A stretch of DNA of 64,000 nucleotides from Dallia pectoralis (taxonomy: Eukaryota; Chordata; Actinopteri; Esociformes; Umbridae): the NCBI GenBank assembly GCA_029465975.1, contig CM055737.1:20051502-20115501 (forward strand), given 5' to 3'. The notes beneath the pieces were generated by a model that worked only from the letters and a program-made list of their open reading frames with translations, had not been told where the DNA came from and did not search any database. Positions 32,633 to 47,699 of this stretch are shown here, in pieces. The stretch's first letter is position 1, and each line of letters begins with the position of its first letter. Made by a program: the position numbers and the translations under genes.

Positions 32633-35600
32633 ATTTTGTTATTTTCATGGCGGGAAGAAACAATCAATCAAAAAGTTAATTATGCAGTGAAGAAATCAAT
32701 AAGAGCTGTAATTTCAACTTTTCTAATAGCTTACGGCCACACCACCCTGAAAACGCCCGATCTCGGAAGCCAAACATGGTCGGGCTTGGTTAGTACTTGG
32801 ATGGGAGACCGCCTAGGAATATATAGTGTTGTAAGCATTTTGTTATTTTCATGGCGGGAAGAAACAATCAATCAAAAAGTTAATTATGCAGTGAAGAAAT
32901 CAATAAGAGCTGTAATTTCAACTTTTCTAATAGCTTACGGCCACACCACCCTGAAAACGCCCGATCTCGTCTGAAACCAAACAAGCAGGGTCGGGCTTGG
33001 TTAGTACTTGGCTGGGAGACCGCCTAGGAATATCTAGTGTTGTAAGCATTTTGTTATTTTCTTGGCGGGAAGAAACAATCAATCAAAAAGTTAATTATGC
33101 AGTGAAGAAATCAATAAGAGCTGTATTTTCAAATGTTCTAATACCCTACGGCCACACCACCCTGAAAACGCCTGATCTCGGAAACCAAACAGGGTCGGGC
33201 TTGGATTAGTACTTGGATGGGAGACCGCCTGGAATATCTAGTGTTGTAAGCATTTTGTTATTTTCTTGACGGGAAGAAACAAACAATCAAAAAGTTAATT
33301 ATGCAGTGAAGAAATCAATAAGAGCTGTAATTTCAACTTTTCTAATAGCTTACGGCCACAACACCCTGAAAACGCCCGATCTCGGAAGCCAAACAGGGTC
33401 GGGCTTGGTTAGTACTTGGATGGGAGACCGCCTAGTAATATCTAGTGTTGTAAGCATTTTGTTATTTTCTTGGCGGGAAGAAACAATCAATCAAAAAGTT
33501 AATTATGCAGTGAAGAAATCAATAAGAGCTGTATTTTAAAATGTTCTAATACCCTACGGCCACACCACCCTGAAAACGCCCGATCTCGGAAGCCAAACAG
33601 GGTCGGGCTTGGTTAGTACTTGGATGGGAGACCGCCTAGGAATATCTAGTGTTGTAAGCATTTTGTTATTTTCTTGGCGGGAAGAAACAAACAATCAAAA
33701 AGTTAATTATGCAGTGAAGAAATCAATAAGAGCTGTATTTTCAAATGTTCTAATACTTACGGCCACACCACCCTGAAAACGCCCGATCTCGTCTGATCTC
33801 GGAAGCCAAACAGGGTTGGGCTTGGTTAGTACTTGGATGGGAGACCGCCTAGGAATATCTAGTGTTGTAAGCATTTTGTTATTTTCTTGGCGGGAAGAAA
33901 CAATCATCAAAAAGTTAATTATGCAGTGAAGAAATCAATAAGAGCTGTAATTTCAACTTGTCTTATAGCTTACGGCCACACCACCCTGAAAACGCCCGAT
34001 CTCGTCTGATCTCGGAAGCCAAGCAGGGTCGGGCTTGGTTAGTACTTGGATGGGAGACCGCCTAGGAATATCTAGTGTTGTAAGCATTTTGTTATTTTCT
34101 TGGCGGGAAGAAACAATCTATCAAAAAGTTAATTATGCAGTGAAGAAATCAATAAGAGCTGTAATTTCAACTTTTCTAATAGCTTACGGCCACACCACCC
34201 TGAAAACGCCCGATCTCGGAAGCCAAACATGGTCGGGCTTGGTTAGTACTTGGATGGGAGACCGCCTAGGAATATATAGTGTTGTAAGCATTTTGTTATT
34301 TTCATGGCGGGAAGAAACAATCAATCAAAAAGTTAATTATGCAGTGAAGAAATCAATAACAGCTGTATTTTCAAATGTTCTAATACCCTACGGCCACACC
34401 ACCCTGAAAACGCCCGATCTCGGAAGCCAAACATGGTCGGGCTTGGTTAGTACTTGGATGGGAGACCGCCTAGGAATATCTAGTGTTGTAAGCATTTTGT
34501 TATTTTCTTGGCGGGAAGAAACAATCAATCAAAAAGTTAATTATGCAGTGAAGAAATCAATAACAGCTGTATTTTCAAATGTTCTAATACCCTACGGCCA
34601 CACCACCCTGAAAACGCCTGATCTCGGAAACCAAACATGGTCGGGCTTGGTTAGTACTTGGATGGGAGACCGCCTAGTAATATCTAGTGTTGTAAGCATT
34701 TTGTTATTTTCATGGCGGGAAGAAACAATCAATCAAAAAGTTAATTATGCAGTGAAGAAATCAATAACAGCTTTATTTTCAAATGTTCTAATACCCTACG
34801 GCCACACCACCCTGAAAATGCCTGATCTCAGAAACCAAACAGGGTCGGGCTTGGTTAGTACTTGGATGGGAGACCGCCTAGTAATATCTAGTGTTGTAAG
34901 CATTTTGTTATTTTCTTGGCGGGAAGAAACAATCAATCAAAAAGTTAATTATGCAGTGAAGAAATCAATAAGAGCTGTATTTTCAACCTTTCTAATAGCT
35001 TACGGCCACACCACACCCGATCTCGGAAGCCAAACAGGGTCGGGCTTGGTTAGTACTTGGATGGGAGACCGCCTAGTAATATCTAGTGTTGTAAGCATTT
35101 TGTTATTTTCATGGCGGGAAGAAACAATCAATCAAAAAGTTAATTATGCAGTGAAGAAATCAATAAGAGCTGTAATTTCAACTTTTCTAATAGCTTACGG
35201 CCACACCACCCTGAAAACGCCCGATCTCGGAAGCCAAACAGGGTCGGGCTTGGTTAGTACTTGGATGGGAGACCGCCTAGGAATATATAGTGTTGTAAGC
35301 ATTTTGTTATTTTCTTGGCGGGAAGAAACAATCAATCAAAAAGTTAATTATGCAGTGAAGAAATCAATAACAGCTGTATTTTCAAATGTTCTAATACCCT
35401 ACGGCCACACCACCCTGAAAACGCCCGATCTCGGAAAGCCAAACAGGGTCGGGCTTGGTTAGTACTTGGATGGGAGACCGCCTGGAATATCTAGTGTTGT
35501 AAGCATTTTGTTATTTTCTTGGCGGGAAGAAACAATCAATCAAAAAGTTAATTATGCAGTGAAGAAATCAATAAGAGCTGTAATTTCAACTTTTCTAATA

Positions 35601-36170
35601 GCTTACGGCCACACCACCCTGAAAACGCCCGATCTCGTCTGATCTCGGAAGCCAAGCAGGGTCGGGCTTGGGGTTAGTACTTGGATGGGAGACCGCCTAG
35701 GAATATCTAGTGTTGTAAGCATTTTGTTATTTTCATGGCGGGAAGAAACAATCAATCAAAAGTTAATTATGCAGTGAAGAAATCAATAAGAGCTGTAATT
35801 TCAACTTTTCTAATAGCTTACGGCCACACCACCCTGAAAACGCCCGATCTCGTCTGATCTCGGAAGCCAAGCAGGGTCGGGCTTGGTTAGTACTTGGATG
35901 GGAGACCGCCTAGGAATATCTAGTGTTGTAAGCATTTTGTTATTTTCTTGGCGGGAAGAAACAATCAATCAAAAAGTTAATTATGCAGTGAAGAAATCAA
36001 TAAGAGCTGTATTTTCAAATGTTCTAATACCCTACGGCCACACCACCCTGAAAACGCCTGATCTCGGAAACCAAACAGGGTCGGGCTTGGTTAGTACTTG
36101 GATGGGAGACCGCCTAGTAATATCTAGTGTTGTAAGCATTTTGTTATTTTCATGGCGGGAAGAAACAATC

Positions 36171-36205
36171 TGGGAGACCGCCTAGGAATATCTAGTGTTG
36201 TAAGC
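36171..36205 (+). pseudogene. 5S 3' fragment fused to a truncated spacer
   Basis: The spacer of the unit at 36030 stops at GAAACAATC and is joined directly to TGGGAGACCG, nt ~84 of a 5S gene. The rest of that spacer and the first ~83 nt of the gene are missing. A complete spacer follows. This is a clear deletion or recombination junction without obvious long homology. Confidence 0.8.
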
Positions 36206-37337
36206 ATTTTGTTATTTTCATGGCGGGAAGAAACAATCAATCAAAAGTTAATTATGCAGTGAAGAAATCAATAAGAGCTGTAATTTCAACTTTTCTAATA
36301 GCTACGGCCACACCACCCTGAAATCCCCGATCTCGGAAGCCAAACAGGGTCGGGCTTGGTTAGTACTTGGATGGGAGACCGCCTAGTAATATCTAGTGTT
36401 GTAAGCATTTTGTTATTTTCATGGCGGGAAGAAACAATCAATCAAAAGTTAATTATGCAGTGAAGAAATCAATAAGAGCTGTAATTTCAACTTTTCTAAT
36501 AGCTTACGGCCACACCACCCTGAAAACGCCCGATCTCGTCTGATCTCGGAAGCCAAGCAGGGTTGGGCTTGGTTAGTACTTGGATGGGAGACCGCCTAGG
36601 AATATCTAGTGTTGTAAGCATTTTGTTATTTTCATGGCGGGAAGAAACAATCAATCAAAAAGTTAATTATGCAGTGAAGAAATCAATAACAGCTGTATTT
36701 TCAAATGTTCTAATACCCTACGGCCACACCACCCTGAAAACGCCTGATCTCGGAAACCAAACCGGGTCGGGCTTGGTTAGTACTTGGATGGGAGACCGCC
36801 TAGTAATATCTAGTGTTGTAAGCATTTTGTTATTTTCATGGCGGGAAGAAACAATCAATCAAAAAGTTAATTATGCAGTGAAGAAATCAATAAGAGCTGT
36901 AATTTCAACTTTTCTAATAGCTTACGGCCACACCACCCTGAAAACGCCCGATCTCGTCTGATCTCGGAAGCCAAGCAGGGTCGGGCTTGGTTAGTACTTG
37001 GATGGGAGACCGCCTAGGAATATCTAGTGTTGTAAGCATTTTGTTATTTTCTTGGCGGGAAGAAACAATCAATCAAAAAGTTAATTATGCAGTGAAGAAA
37101 TCAATAACAGCTGTATTTTCAAATGTTCTAATACCCTACGGCCACACCACCCTGAAAACGCCTGATCTCGGAAACCAAACAGGGTCGGGCTTGGTTAGTA
37201 CTTGGATGGGAGACCGCCTGGGAATATCTAGTGTTGTAAGCATTTTGTTATTTTCTTGGCGGGAAGAAACAATCAATCAAAAAGTTAATTATGCAGTGAA
37301 GAAATCAATAAGAGCTGTAATTTCAACTTTTCTAATA

Positions 37338-37455
37338 GCTTACGGCCACACCACCCTGAAAACGCCCGATCTCGTCTGATCTCGGAAGCCAAGCAGGGTC
37401 GGGCTTGGTTAGTACTTGGATGGGAGACCGCCTAGGAATATCTAGTGTTGTAAGC
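37338..37455 (+). rRNA. 5S ribosomal RNA gene, full length
   Basis: Complete gene with C at the variable A-box-flanking position (GGGTCGGGC) and a normal ATTTTG terminator. This is the form closest to the vertebrate consensus in that stretch. It is followed by a 10-nt-deleted gene at 37552. Confidence 0.85.
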
Positions 37456-39013
37456 ATTTTGTTATTTTCTTGGCGGGAAGAAACAATCAATCAAAAAGTT
37501 AATTATGCAGTGAAGAAATCAATAAGAGCTGTAATTTCAACTTTTCTAATAGCTTACGGCCACACCACCCTGAAAACGCCCGATCTCGGAAAGCCAAACA
37601 GGGTCGGGCTTGGTTAGTACTTGGATGGGAGACCGCCTAGTAATATCTAGTGTTGTAAGCATTTTGTTATTTTCATGGCGGGAAGAAACAATCAATCAAA
37701 AGTTAATTATGCAGTGAAGAAATCAATAAGAGCTGTAATTTCAACTTTTCTAATAGCTTACGGCCACACCACCCTGAAAACGCCCGATCTCGGAAGCCAA
37801 ACAGGGTCGGGCTTGGTTAGTACTTGGATGGGAGACCGCCTAGGAATATCTAGTGTTGTAAGCATTTTGTTATTTTCTTGGCGGGAAGAAACAATCAATC
37901 AAAAAGTTAATTATGCAGTGAAGAAATCAATAAGAGCTGTAATTTCAACTTGTTCTAATAGCTTACGGCCACACCACCCTGAAAACGCCCGATCTCGTCT
38001 GATCTCGGAAGCCAAACAGGGTCGGGCTTGGTTAGTACTTGGATGGGAGACCGCCTAGGAATATCTAGTGTTGTAAGCATTTTGTTATTTTCATGGCGGG
38101 AAGAAACAATCAATCAAAAAGTTAATTATGCAGTGAAGAAATCAATAAGAGCTGTAATTTCAACTTTTCTTATAGCTTACGGCCACACCACCCTGAAAAC
38201 GCCCGATCTCGTCTGATCTCGGAAGCCAAGCAGGGTCGGGCTTGGTTAGTACTTGGATGGGAGACCGCCTAGGAATATCTAGTGTTGTAAGCATTTTGTT
38301 ATTTTCTTGGCGGGAAGAAACAATCAATCAAAAAGTTAATTATGCAGTGAAGAAATCAATAACAGCTGTATTTTCAAATGTTCTAATACCCTACGGCCAC
38401 ACCACCCTGAAAACGCCTGATCTCGGAAACCAAACAGGGTCGGGCTTGGTTAGTACTTGGATGGGAGACCGCCTAGTAATATCTAGTGTTGTAAGCATTT
38501 TGTTATTTTCATGGCGGGAAGAAACAATCAATCAAAAAGTTAATTATGCAGTGAAGAAATCAATAAGAGCTGTAATTTCAACTGTTCTAATAGCTTACGG
38601 CCACACCACCCTGAAAATCTCGTCTGATCTCGGAAGCCAAGCAGGGTCGGGCTTGGTTAGTACTTGGATGGGAGACCGCCTAGGAATATCTAGTGTTGTA
38701 AGCATTTTGTTATTTTCTTGGCGGGAAGAAACAATCAATCAAAAAGTTAATTATGCAGTGAAGAAATCAATAAGAGCTGTAATTTCAACTTTTCTAATAG
38801 CTTACGGCCACACCACCCTGAAATCGCCCGATCTCGTCTGATCTCGGAAGCCAAACAGGGTCGGGCTTGGTTAGTACTTGGATGGGAGACCGCCTAGGAA
38901 TATCTAGTGTTGTAAGCATTTTGTTATTTTCTTGGCGGGAAGAAACAATCAATCAAAAAGTTAATTATGCAGTGAAGAAATCAATAAGAGCTGTAATTTC
39001 AACTTTTCTAATA

Positions 39014-39131
39014 GCTTACGGCCACACCACCCTGAAAACGCCCGATCTCGTCTGATCTCGGATGCCAAGCAGGGTCGGGCTTGGTTAGTACTTGGATGGG
39101 AGACCGCCTAGGAATATCTAGTGTTGTAAGC
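39014..39131 (+). rRNA. 5S ribosomal RNA gene, full length
   Basis: One of a run of four consecutive full-length genes (38800-39442), unusual within block C. It has one change in the A-box (GGATGCCAAGC in place of GGAAGCCAAGC). The terminator is normal. Confidence 0.82.
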
Positions 39132-42100
39132 ATTTTGTTATTTTCTTGGCGGGAAGAAACAATCAATCAAAAAGTTAATTATGCAGTGAAGAAATCAATA
39201 AGAGCTGTATTTTCAAATGTTCTAATAGCTTACGGCCACACCACCCTGAAAACGCCCGATCTCGTCTGATCTTGCAAGCCAAGCAGGGTCGGGCTAGGTT
39301 AGTACTTGGATGGGAGACCGCCTAGGAATATCTAGTGTTGTAAGCATTTTGTTATTTTCTTGGCGGGAAGAAACAATCAATCAAAAAGTTAATTATGCAG
39401 TGAAGAAATCAATAAGAGCTGTAATTTCAACTTTTCTAATAGCTTACGGCCACACCACCCTGAAAACGCCCGATCTCGTCTGATCTCGGAAGCCAAGCAG
39501 GGTCGGGCTTGGTTAGTACTTGGATGGGAGACCGCCTAGGAATATCTAGTGTTGTAAGCATTTTGTTATTTTCTTGGCGGGAAGAAACAAACAATCAAAA
39601 AGTTAATTATGCAGTGAAGAAATCAATAAGAGCTGTAATTTCAACTTTTCTAATAGCTTACGGCCACAACACCCTGAAAACGCCCGATCTCGGAAGCCAA
39701 ACAGGGTCGGGCTTGGTTAGTACTTGGATGGGAGACCGCCTAGTAATATCTAGTGTTGTAAGCATTTTGTTATTTTCATGGCGGGAAGAAACAATCAATC
39801 ATAAAGTTAATTATGCAGTGAAGAACTCAATAAGAGCTGTAATTTCAACTTTTCTAATAGCTTACGGCCACACCACCCTGAAAACGCCCGATCTCGTCTG
39901 ATCTCGGAAGCCAAGCAGGGTTGGGCTTGGTTAGTACTTGGATGGGAGACCGCCTAGGAATATCTAGTGTTGTAAGCATTTTGTTATTTTCATGGCGGGA
40001 AGAAACAATCAATCAAAAAGTTAATTATGCAGTGGAGAAATCAATAAGAGCTGTAATTTCAACTTGTCTTATCGCTTACGGCCACACCACCCTGAAATCG
40101 CCCGATCTTGGAAGCCAAACATGGTCGGGCTTGGTTAGTACTTGGATGGGAGACCGCCTAGGAATATCTAGTGTTGTAAGCATTTTGTTATTTTCTTGGC
40201 GGGAAGAAACAATCAATCAAAAAGTTAAATATGCAGTGAAGAAATCAATAAGAGCTGTAATTTCAACTTTTCTAATAGCTTACGGCCTCACCACCCTGAA
40301 AACGCCCGATCTCGTCTGATCTCGGAAGCCAAGCAGGGTTGGTCTTGGTTAGTACTTGGATGGGAGACCGCCTAGGAATATCTAGTGTTGTAAGCATTTT
40401 GTTATTTTCATGGCGGGAAGAAACAATCAATCAAAAAGTTAATTATGCAGTGAAGAAATCAATAAGAGCTGTAATTTCAACTGGTCTTATAGCTTACGGC
40501 CACACCACCCTGAAATCGCCCGATCTCGTCTGATCTCGGAAGCCAAGCAGGGTCGGGCTTGGTTAGTACTTGGATGGGAGACCGCCTAGGAATATCTAGT
40601 GTTGTAAGCATTTTGTTATTTTCTTGGCGGGAAGAAACAATCAATCAAAAAGTTAATTATGCAGTGAAGAAATCAATAACAGCTGTATTTTCAAATGTTC
40701 TAATACCCTACGGCCACACCACCCTGAAAACGCCTGATCTCGGAAACCAAACAGGGTCGGGCTTGGTTAGTACTTGGATGGGAGACCGCCTGGGAATATC
40801 TAGTGTTGTAAGCATTTTGTTATTTTCTTGGCGGGAAGAAACAAACAATCAAAAAGTTAATTATGCAGTGAAGAAATCAATAAGAGCTGTAATTTCAACT
40901 TTTCTAATAGCTTACGGCCACACCACCCTGAAAACGCCCGATCTCGGAAACCAAACAGGGTCGGGCTTGGTTAGTACTTGGATGGGAGACCGCCTGGAAA
41001 TATCTAGTGTTGTAAGCATTTTGTTATTTTCTTGGCGGGAAGAAACAAACAATCAAAAAGTTAATTATGCAGTGAAGAAATCAATAAGAGCTGTAATTTC
41101 AACTTTTCTAATAGCTTACGGCCACACCACCCTGAAATCGCCCGATCTCGTCTGATCTCGGAAGCCAAGCAGGGTCGGGCTTGGTTAGTACTTGGATGGG
41201 CGACCGCCTAGGAATATCTAGTGTTGTAAGCATTTTGTTATTTTCTTGGCGGGAAGAAACAATCTATCAAAAAGTTAATTATGCAGTGAAGAAATCAATA
41301 ACAGCTGTAATTTCAACTCTTCTAATAGCTTACGGGCACACCACCCTGAAAACGCCCGATCTCGTCTGATCTCGGATGCCAAGCAGGGTCGGGCTTGGTT
41401 AGTACTTGGATGGGAGACCCCCTAGGAATATCTAGTGTTGTAAACATTATATTTTTTTCTTGGCGGGAAGAAACAATCAATCAAAAGTTAATTATGCAGT
41501 GAAGAAATCAATCAGAGCTGTATTTTCAATGTTCTAATAGCTTACGGCCCACCACCCTGAAAACGCCCGATCTCGTCTGATCTTGCAAGCCAAGCAGGGT
41601 CGGGCTAGGTTAGTACTTGGATGGGAGACCGCCTAGGAATATCTTGGGTTGTAAGCATTTTGTTATTTTCTTGGCGGGAAGATACAATCAATCAAAAAGT
41701 TAATTATGCAGTGAAGAAATCAATAAGAGCTGTAATTTCAACTTTTCTAATAGCTTACGGCCACACCACCCTGAAAACGCCCGTTCTCGTCTGATCTTTC
41801 AAGCCAAGCAGGGTCGGGCTAGGTTAGTACTTGGATGGGAGACTGCCTAGGAATACCTAGTGTTGTAAGCATTTTGTTATTTTCATGGCGGGAAGAAACA
41901 AACAATCAAAAAGTTAATTATGCAGTGAAGAAATCAATAAGAGCTGTAATTTCAACTTTTCTAATAGCTTACGGCCACAACACCCTGAAAACGCCCGATC
42001 TCGGAAGCCAAACAGGGTCGGGCTTGGTTAGTACTTGGATGGGAGACCGCCTAGTAATATCTAGTGTTGTAAGCATTTCGTTATTTTCATGGCGGGAAGA

Positions 42101-45100
42101 AACAATCAATCATAAAGTTAATTATGCAGTGAAGAACTCAATAAGAGCTGTAATTTCAACTTTTCTAATAGCTTACGGCCACACCACCCTGAAAACGCCC
42201 GATCTCGTCTGATCTCGGAAGCCAAGCAGGGTTGGGCTTGGTTAGTACTTGGATGGGAGACCGCCTAGGAATATCTAGTGTTGTAAGCATTTTGTTATTT
42301 TCATGGCGGGAAGAAACAATCAATCAAAAAGTTAATTATGCAGTGGAGAAATCAATAAGAGCTGTAATTTCAACTTGTCTTATCGCTTACGGCCACACCA
42401 CCCTGAAATCGCCCGATCTTGGAAGCCAAACATGGTCGGGCTTGGTTAGTACTTGGATGGGAGACCGCCTAGGAATATCTAGTGTTGTAAGCATTTTGTT
42501 ATTTTCTTGGCGGGAAGAAACAATCAATCAAAAAGTTAATTATGCAGTGAAGAAATCAATAACAGCTGTATTTTCAAATGTTCTAATACCCTACGGCCAC
42601 ACCACCCTGAAAACGCCTGATCTCGGAAACCAAACCGGGTCGGGCTTGGTTAGTACTTGGATGGGAGACCGCCTAGTAATATCTAGTGTTGTAAGCATTT
42701 CGTTATTTTCATGGCGGGAAGAAACAATCAATCCAAAAGTTAATTATGCAGTGAAGAAATCAATAACAGCTTTATTTTCAAATGTTCTAATACCCTACGG
42801 CCACACCACCCTGAAAACGCCTGATCTCAGAAACCAAACAGGGTCGGGCTTGGTTAGTACTTGGATGGGAGACCGCCTAGTAATATCTAGTGTTGTAAGC
42901 ATTTTGTTATTTTCATGGCGGGAAGAAACAATCAATCAAAAAGTTAATTATGCAGTGAAGATATCAATAAGAGCTGTAATTTCAACTTTTCTAATAGCTT
43001 ACGGCCACACCACCCTGAAAACGCCCGATCTCGTCTGATCTCGGAAGCCAAGCAGGGTCGGGCTTGGTTAGTACTTGGATGGGAGACCGCCTAGGAATAT
43101 CTAGTGTTGTAAGCATTTTGTTATTTTCTTGGCGGGAAGAAACAATCAATCAAAAAGTTAATTATGCAGTGAAGAAATCAATAACAGCTGTATTTTCAAA
43201 TGTTCTAATACCCTACGGCCACACCACCCTGAAAACGCCTGATCTCGGAAACCAAACAGGTTCGGGCTTGGTTAGTACTTGGATGGGAGACCGCCTGGGA
43301 ATATCTAGTGTTGTAAGCATTTTGTTATTTTCTTGGCGGGAAGAAACAAACAATCAAAAAGTTAATTATGCAGTGAAGAAATCAATAAGAGCTGTAATTT
43401 CAACTTTTCTAATAGCTTACGGCCACACCACCCTGAAAACGCCCGATCTCGTCTGATCTCGGAAGCCAAGCAGGGTCGGGCTTGGTTAGTACTTGGATGG
43501 GAGACCGCCTAGGAATATCTAGTGTTGTAAGCATTTTGTTATTTTCTTGGCGGGAAGAAACAATCAATCAAAAAGTTAATTATGCAGTGAAGAAATCAAT
43601 AAGAGCTGTAATTTCAACTTTTCTAATAGCTTACGGCCACAACACCCTGAAAACGCCCGATCTCGGAAGCCAAACAGGGTCGGGCTTGGTTAGTACTTGG
43701 ATGGGAGACCGCCTAGTAATATCTAGTGTTGTAAGCATTTCGTTATTTTCATGGCGGGAAGAAACAATCAATCATAAAGTTAATTATGCAGTGAAGAAAT
43801 CAATAAGAGCTGTAATTTCAACTTTTCTAATAGCTTACGGCCACACCACCCTGAAAACGCCCGATCTCGTCTGATCTCGGAAGCCAAGCAGGGTTGGGCT
43901 TGGTTAGTACTTGGATGGGAGACCGCCTAGGAATATCTAGTGTTGTAAGCATTTTGTTATTTTCATGGCGGGAAGAAACAATCAATCAAAAAGTTAATTA
44001 TGCAGTGGAGAAATCAATAAGAGCTGTAATTTCAACTTGTCTTATCGCTTACGGCCACACCACCCTGAAATCGCCCGATCTTGGAAGCCAAACATGGTCG
44101 GGCTTGGTTAGTACTTGGATGGGAGACCGCCTAGGAATATCTAGTGTTGTAAGCATTTTGTTATTTTCTTGGCGGGAAGAAACAATCAATCAAAAAGTTA
44201 ATTATGCAGTGAAGAAATCAATAACAGCTGTATTTTCAAATGTTCTAATACCCTACGGCCACACCACCCTGAAAACGCCTGATCTCGGAAACCAAACCGG
44301 GTTGGGCTTGGTTAGTACTTGGATGGGAGACCGCCTAGTAATATCTAGTGTTGTAAGCATTTCGTTATTTTCATGGCGGGAAGAAACAATCAATCAAAAA
44401 GTTAATTATGCAGTGAAGAAATCAATAACAGCTTTATTTTCAAATGTTCTAATACCCTACGGCCACACCACCCTGAAAATGCCTGATCTCAGAAACCAAA
44501 CAGGGTCGGGCTTGGTTAGTACTTGGATGGGAGACCGCCTAGTAATATCTAGTGTTGTAAGCATTTTGTTATTTTCATGGCGGGAAGAAACAATCAATCA
44601 AAAAGTTAATTATGCAGTGAAGAAATCAATAAGAGCTGTAATTTCAACTTTTCTAATAGCTTACGGCCACACCACCCTGAAAACGCCCGATCTCGTCTGA
44701 TCTCGGAAGCCAAGCAGGGTCGGGCTTGGTTAGTACTTGGATGGGAGACCGCCTAGGAATATCTAGTGTTGTAAGCATTTTGTTATTTTCTTGGCGGGAA
44801 GAAACAATCAATCAAAAAGTTAATTATGCAGTGAAGAAATCAATAACAGCTGTATTTTCAAATGTTCTAATACCCTACGGCCACACCACCCTGAAAACGC
44901 CTGATCTCGGAAACCAAACAGGTTCGGGCTTGGTTAGTACTTGGATGGGAGACCGCCTGGGAATATCTAGTGTTGTAAGCATTTTGTTATTTTCTTGGCG
45001 GGAAGAAACAAACAATCAAAAAGTTAATTATGCAGTGAAGAAATCAATAAGAGCTGTAATTTCAACTTTTCTAATAGCTTACGGCCACACCACCCTGAAA

Positions 45101-47581
45101 ACGCCCGATCTCGTCTGATCTCGGAAGCCAAGCAGGGTCGGGCTTGGTTAGTACTTGGATGGGAGACCGCCTAGGAATATCTAGTGTTGTAAGCATTTTG
45201 TTATTTTCTTGGCGGGAAGAAACAATCAATCAAAAAGTTAATTATGCAGTGAAGAAATCAATAAGAGCTGTAATTTCAACCTTTCTAATAGCTTACGGCC
45301 ACAACACCCGATCTCGGAAGCCAAACAGGGTCGGGCTTGGTTAGTACTTGGATGGGAGACCGCCTAGTAATATCTAGTGTTGTAAGCATTTCGTTATTTT
45401 CATGGCGGGAAGAAACAATCAATCATAAAGTTAATTATGCAGTGAAGAAATCAATAAGAGCTGTAATTTCAACTTTTCTAATAGCTTACGGCCACACCAC
45501 CCTGAAAACGCCCGATCTCGTCTGATCTCGGAAGCCAAGCAGGGTTGGGCTTGGTTAGTACTTGGATGGGAGACCGCCTAGGAATATCTAGTGTTGTAAG
45601 CATTTTGTTATTTTCATGGCGGGAAGAAACAATCAATCAAAAAGTTAATTATGCAGTGGAGAAATCAATAAGAGCTGTAATTTCAACTTGTCTTATCGCT
45701 TACGGCCACACCACCCTGAAATCGCCCGATCTTGGAAGCCAAACATGGTCGGGCTTGGTTAGTACTTGGATGGGAGACCGCCTAGGAATATATAGTGTTG
45801 TAAGCATTTTGTTATTTTCATGGCGGGAAGAAACAATCAATCAAAAAGTTAATTATGCAGTGAAGAAATCAATAAGAGCTGTAATTTCAACTTTTCTAAT
45901 AGCTTACGGCCACACCACCCTGAAAACGCCCGATCTCGTCTGATCTCGGAAGCCAAGCAGGGTCGGGCTTGGTTAGTACTTGGATGGGAGACCGCCTAGG
46001 AATATCTAGTGTTGTAAGCATTTTGTTATTTTCTTGGCGGGAAGAAACAATCAATCAAAAAGTTAATTATGCAGTGAAGAAATCAATAACAGCTGTATTT
46101 TCAAATGTTCTAATACCCTACGGCCACACCACCCTGAAAACGCCTGATCTCGGAAACCAAACCGGGTCGGGCTTGGTTAGTACTTGGATGGGAGACCGCC
46201 TAGTAATATCTAGTGTTGTAAGCATTTTGTTATTTTCATGGCGGGAAGAAACAATCAATCAAAAAGTTAATTATGCAGTGAAGAAATCAATAAGAGCTGT
46301 AATTTCAACTTTTCTAATAGCTTACGGCCACACCACCCTGAAAACGCCCGATCTCGTCTGATCTCGGAAGCCAAGCAGGGTCGGGCTTGGTTAGTACTTG
46401 GATGGGAGACCGCCTAGGAATATCTAGTGTTGTAAGCATTTTGTTATTTTCTTGGCGGGAAGAAACAATCAATCAAAAAGTTAATTATGCAGTGAAGAAA
46501 TCAATAACAGCTGTATTTTCAAATGTTCTAATACCCTACGGCCACACCACCCTGAAAACGCCTGATCTCGGAAACCAAACAGGGTCGGGCTTGGTTAGTA
46601 CTTGGATGGGAGACCGCCTGGGAATATCTAGTGTTGTAAGCATTTTGTTATTTTCTTGGCGGGAAGAAACAATCAATCATAAAGTTAATTATGCAGTGAA
46701 GAAATCAATAAGAGCTGTAATTTCAACTTTTCTAATAGCTTACGGCCACACCACCCTGAAAACGCCCGATCTCGTCTGATCTCGGAAGCCAAGCAGGGTC
46801 GGGCTTGGTTAGTACTTGGATGGGAGACCGCCTAGGAATATCTAGTGTTGTAAGCATTTTGTTATTTTCTTGGCGGGAAGAAACAATCAATCAAAAAGTT
46901 AATTATGCAGTGAAGAAATCAATAAGAGCTGTAATTTCAACTTTTCTAATAGCTTACGGCCACACCACCCTGAAAACGCCCCGATCTCGGAAGCCAAACA
47001 GGGTCGGGCTTGGTTAGTACTTGGATGGGAGACCGCCTAGTAATATCTAGTGTTGTAAGCATTTTGTTATTTTCATGGCGGGAAGAAACAATCAATCAAA
47101 AGTTAATTATGCAGTGAAGAAATCAATAAGAGCTGTAATTTCAACTTTTCTAATAGCTTACGGCCACACCACCCTGAAAACGCCCGATCTCGTCTGATCT
47201 CGGAAGCCAAGCAGGGTCGGGCTTGGTTAGTACTTGGATGGGAGACCGCCTAGGAATATCTAGTGTTGTAAGCATTTTGTTATTTTCTTGGCGGGAAGAA
47301 ACAATCAATCAAAAAGTTAATTATGCAGTGAAGAAATCAATAAGAGCTGTATTTTCAACTTTCTAATACCTTACGGCCACACCACCCTGAAAACGCCCTC
47401 TCGTCTGATCTCGGGAAGCCAAACAGGGTCGGGCTTGGTTAGTACTTGGATGGGAGACCGCCTAGGAATATCTAGTGTTGTAAGCATTTTGTTATTTTCT
47501 TGGCGGGAAGAAACAATCAATCAAAAAGTTAATTATGCAGTGAAGAAATCAATAAGAGCTGTAATTTCAACTTTTCTAATA

Positions 47582-47699
47582 GCTTACGGCCACACCACCC
47601 TGAAAACGCCCGATCTCGTCTGATCTCGGAAGCCAAGCAGGGTCGGGCTTGGTTAGTACTTGGATGGGAGACCGCCTAGGAATATCTAGTGTTGTAAGC
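47582..47699 (+). rRNA. 5S ribosomal RNA gene, full length
   Basis: Consensus-like full-length gene with normal T4 terminator. The next gene, 47796, is nearly the same but has CAAACAGGG in place of CAAGCAGGG in the A-box. The two A-box types are thus interleaved at single-unit scale. Confidence 0.85.

Noticed and set aside
34035..35462. 475-codon open frame on the plus strand, and similar long frames (for example 54843-56465)
   Set aside because: They arise because several 204-bp units in a row (a multiple of 3) keep one frame open through the 5S repeat. The protein is the translated 5S gene and spacer repeated, begins at non-ATG codons, and has no domain.
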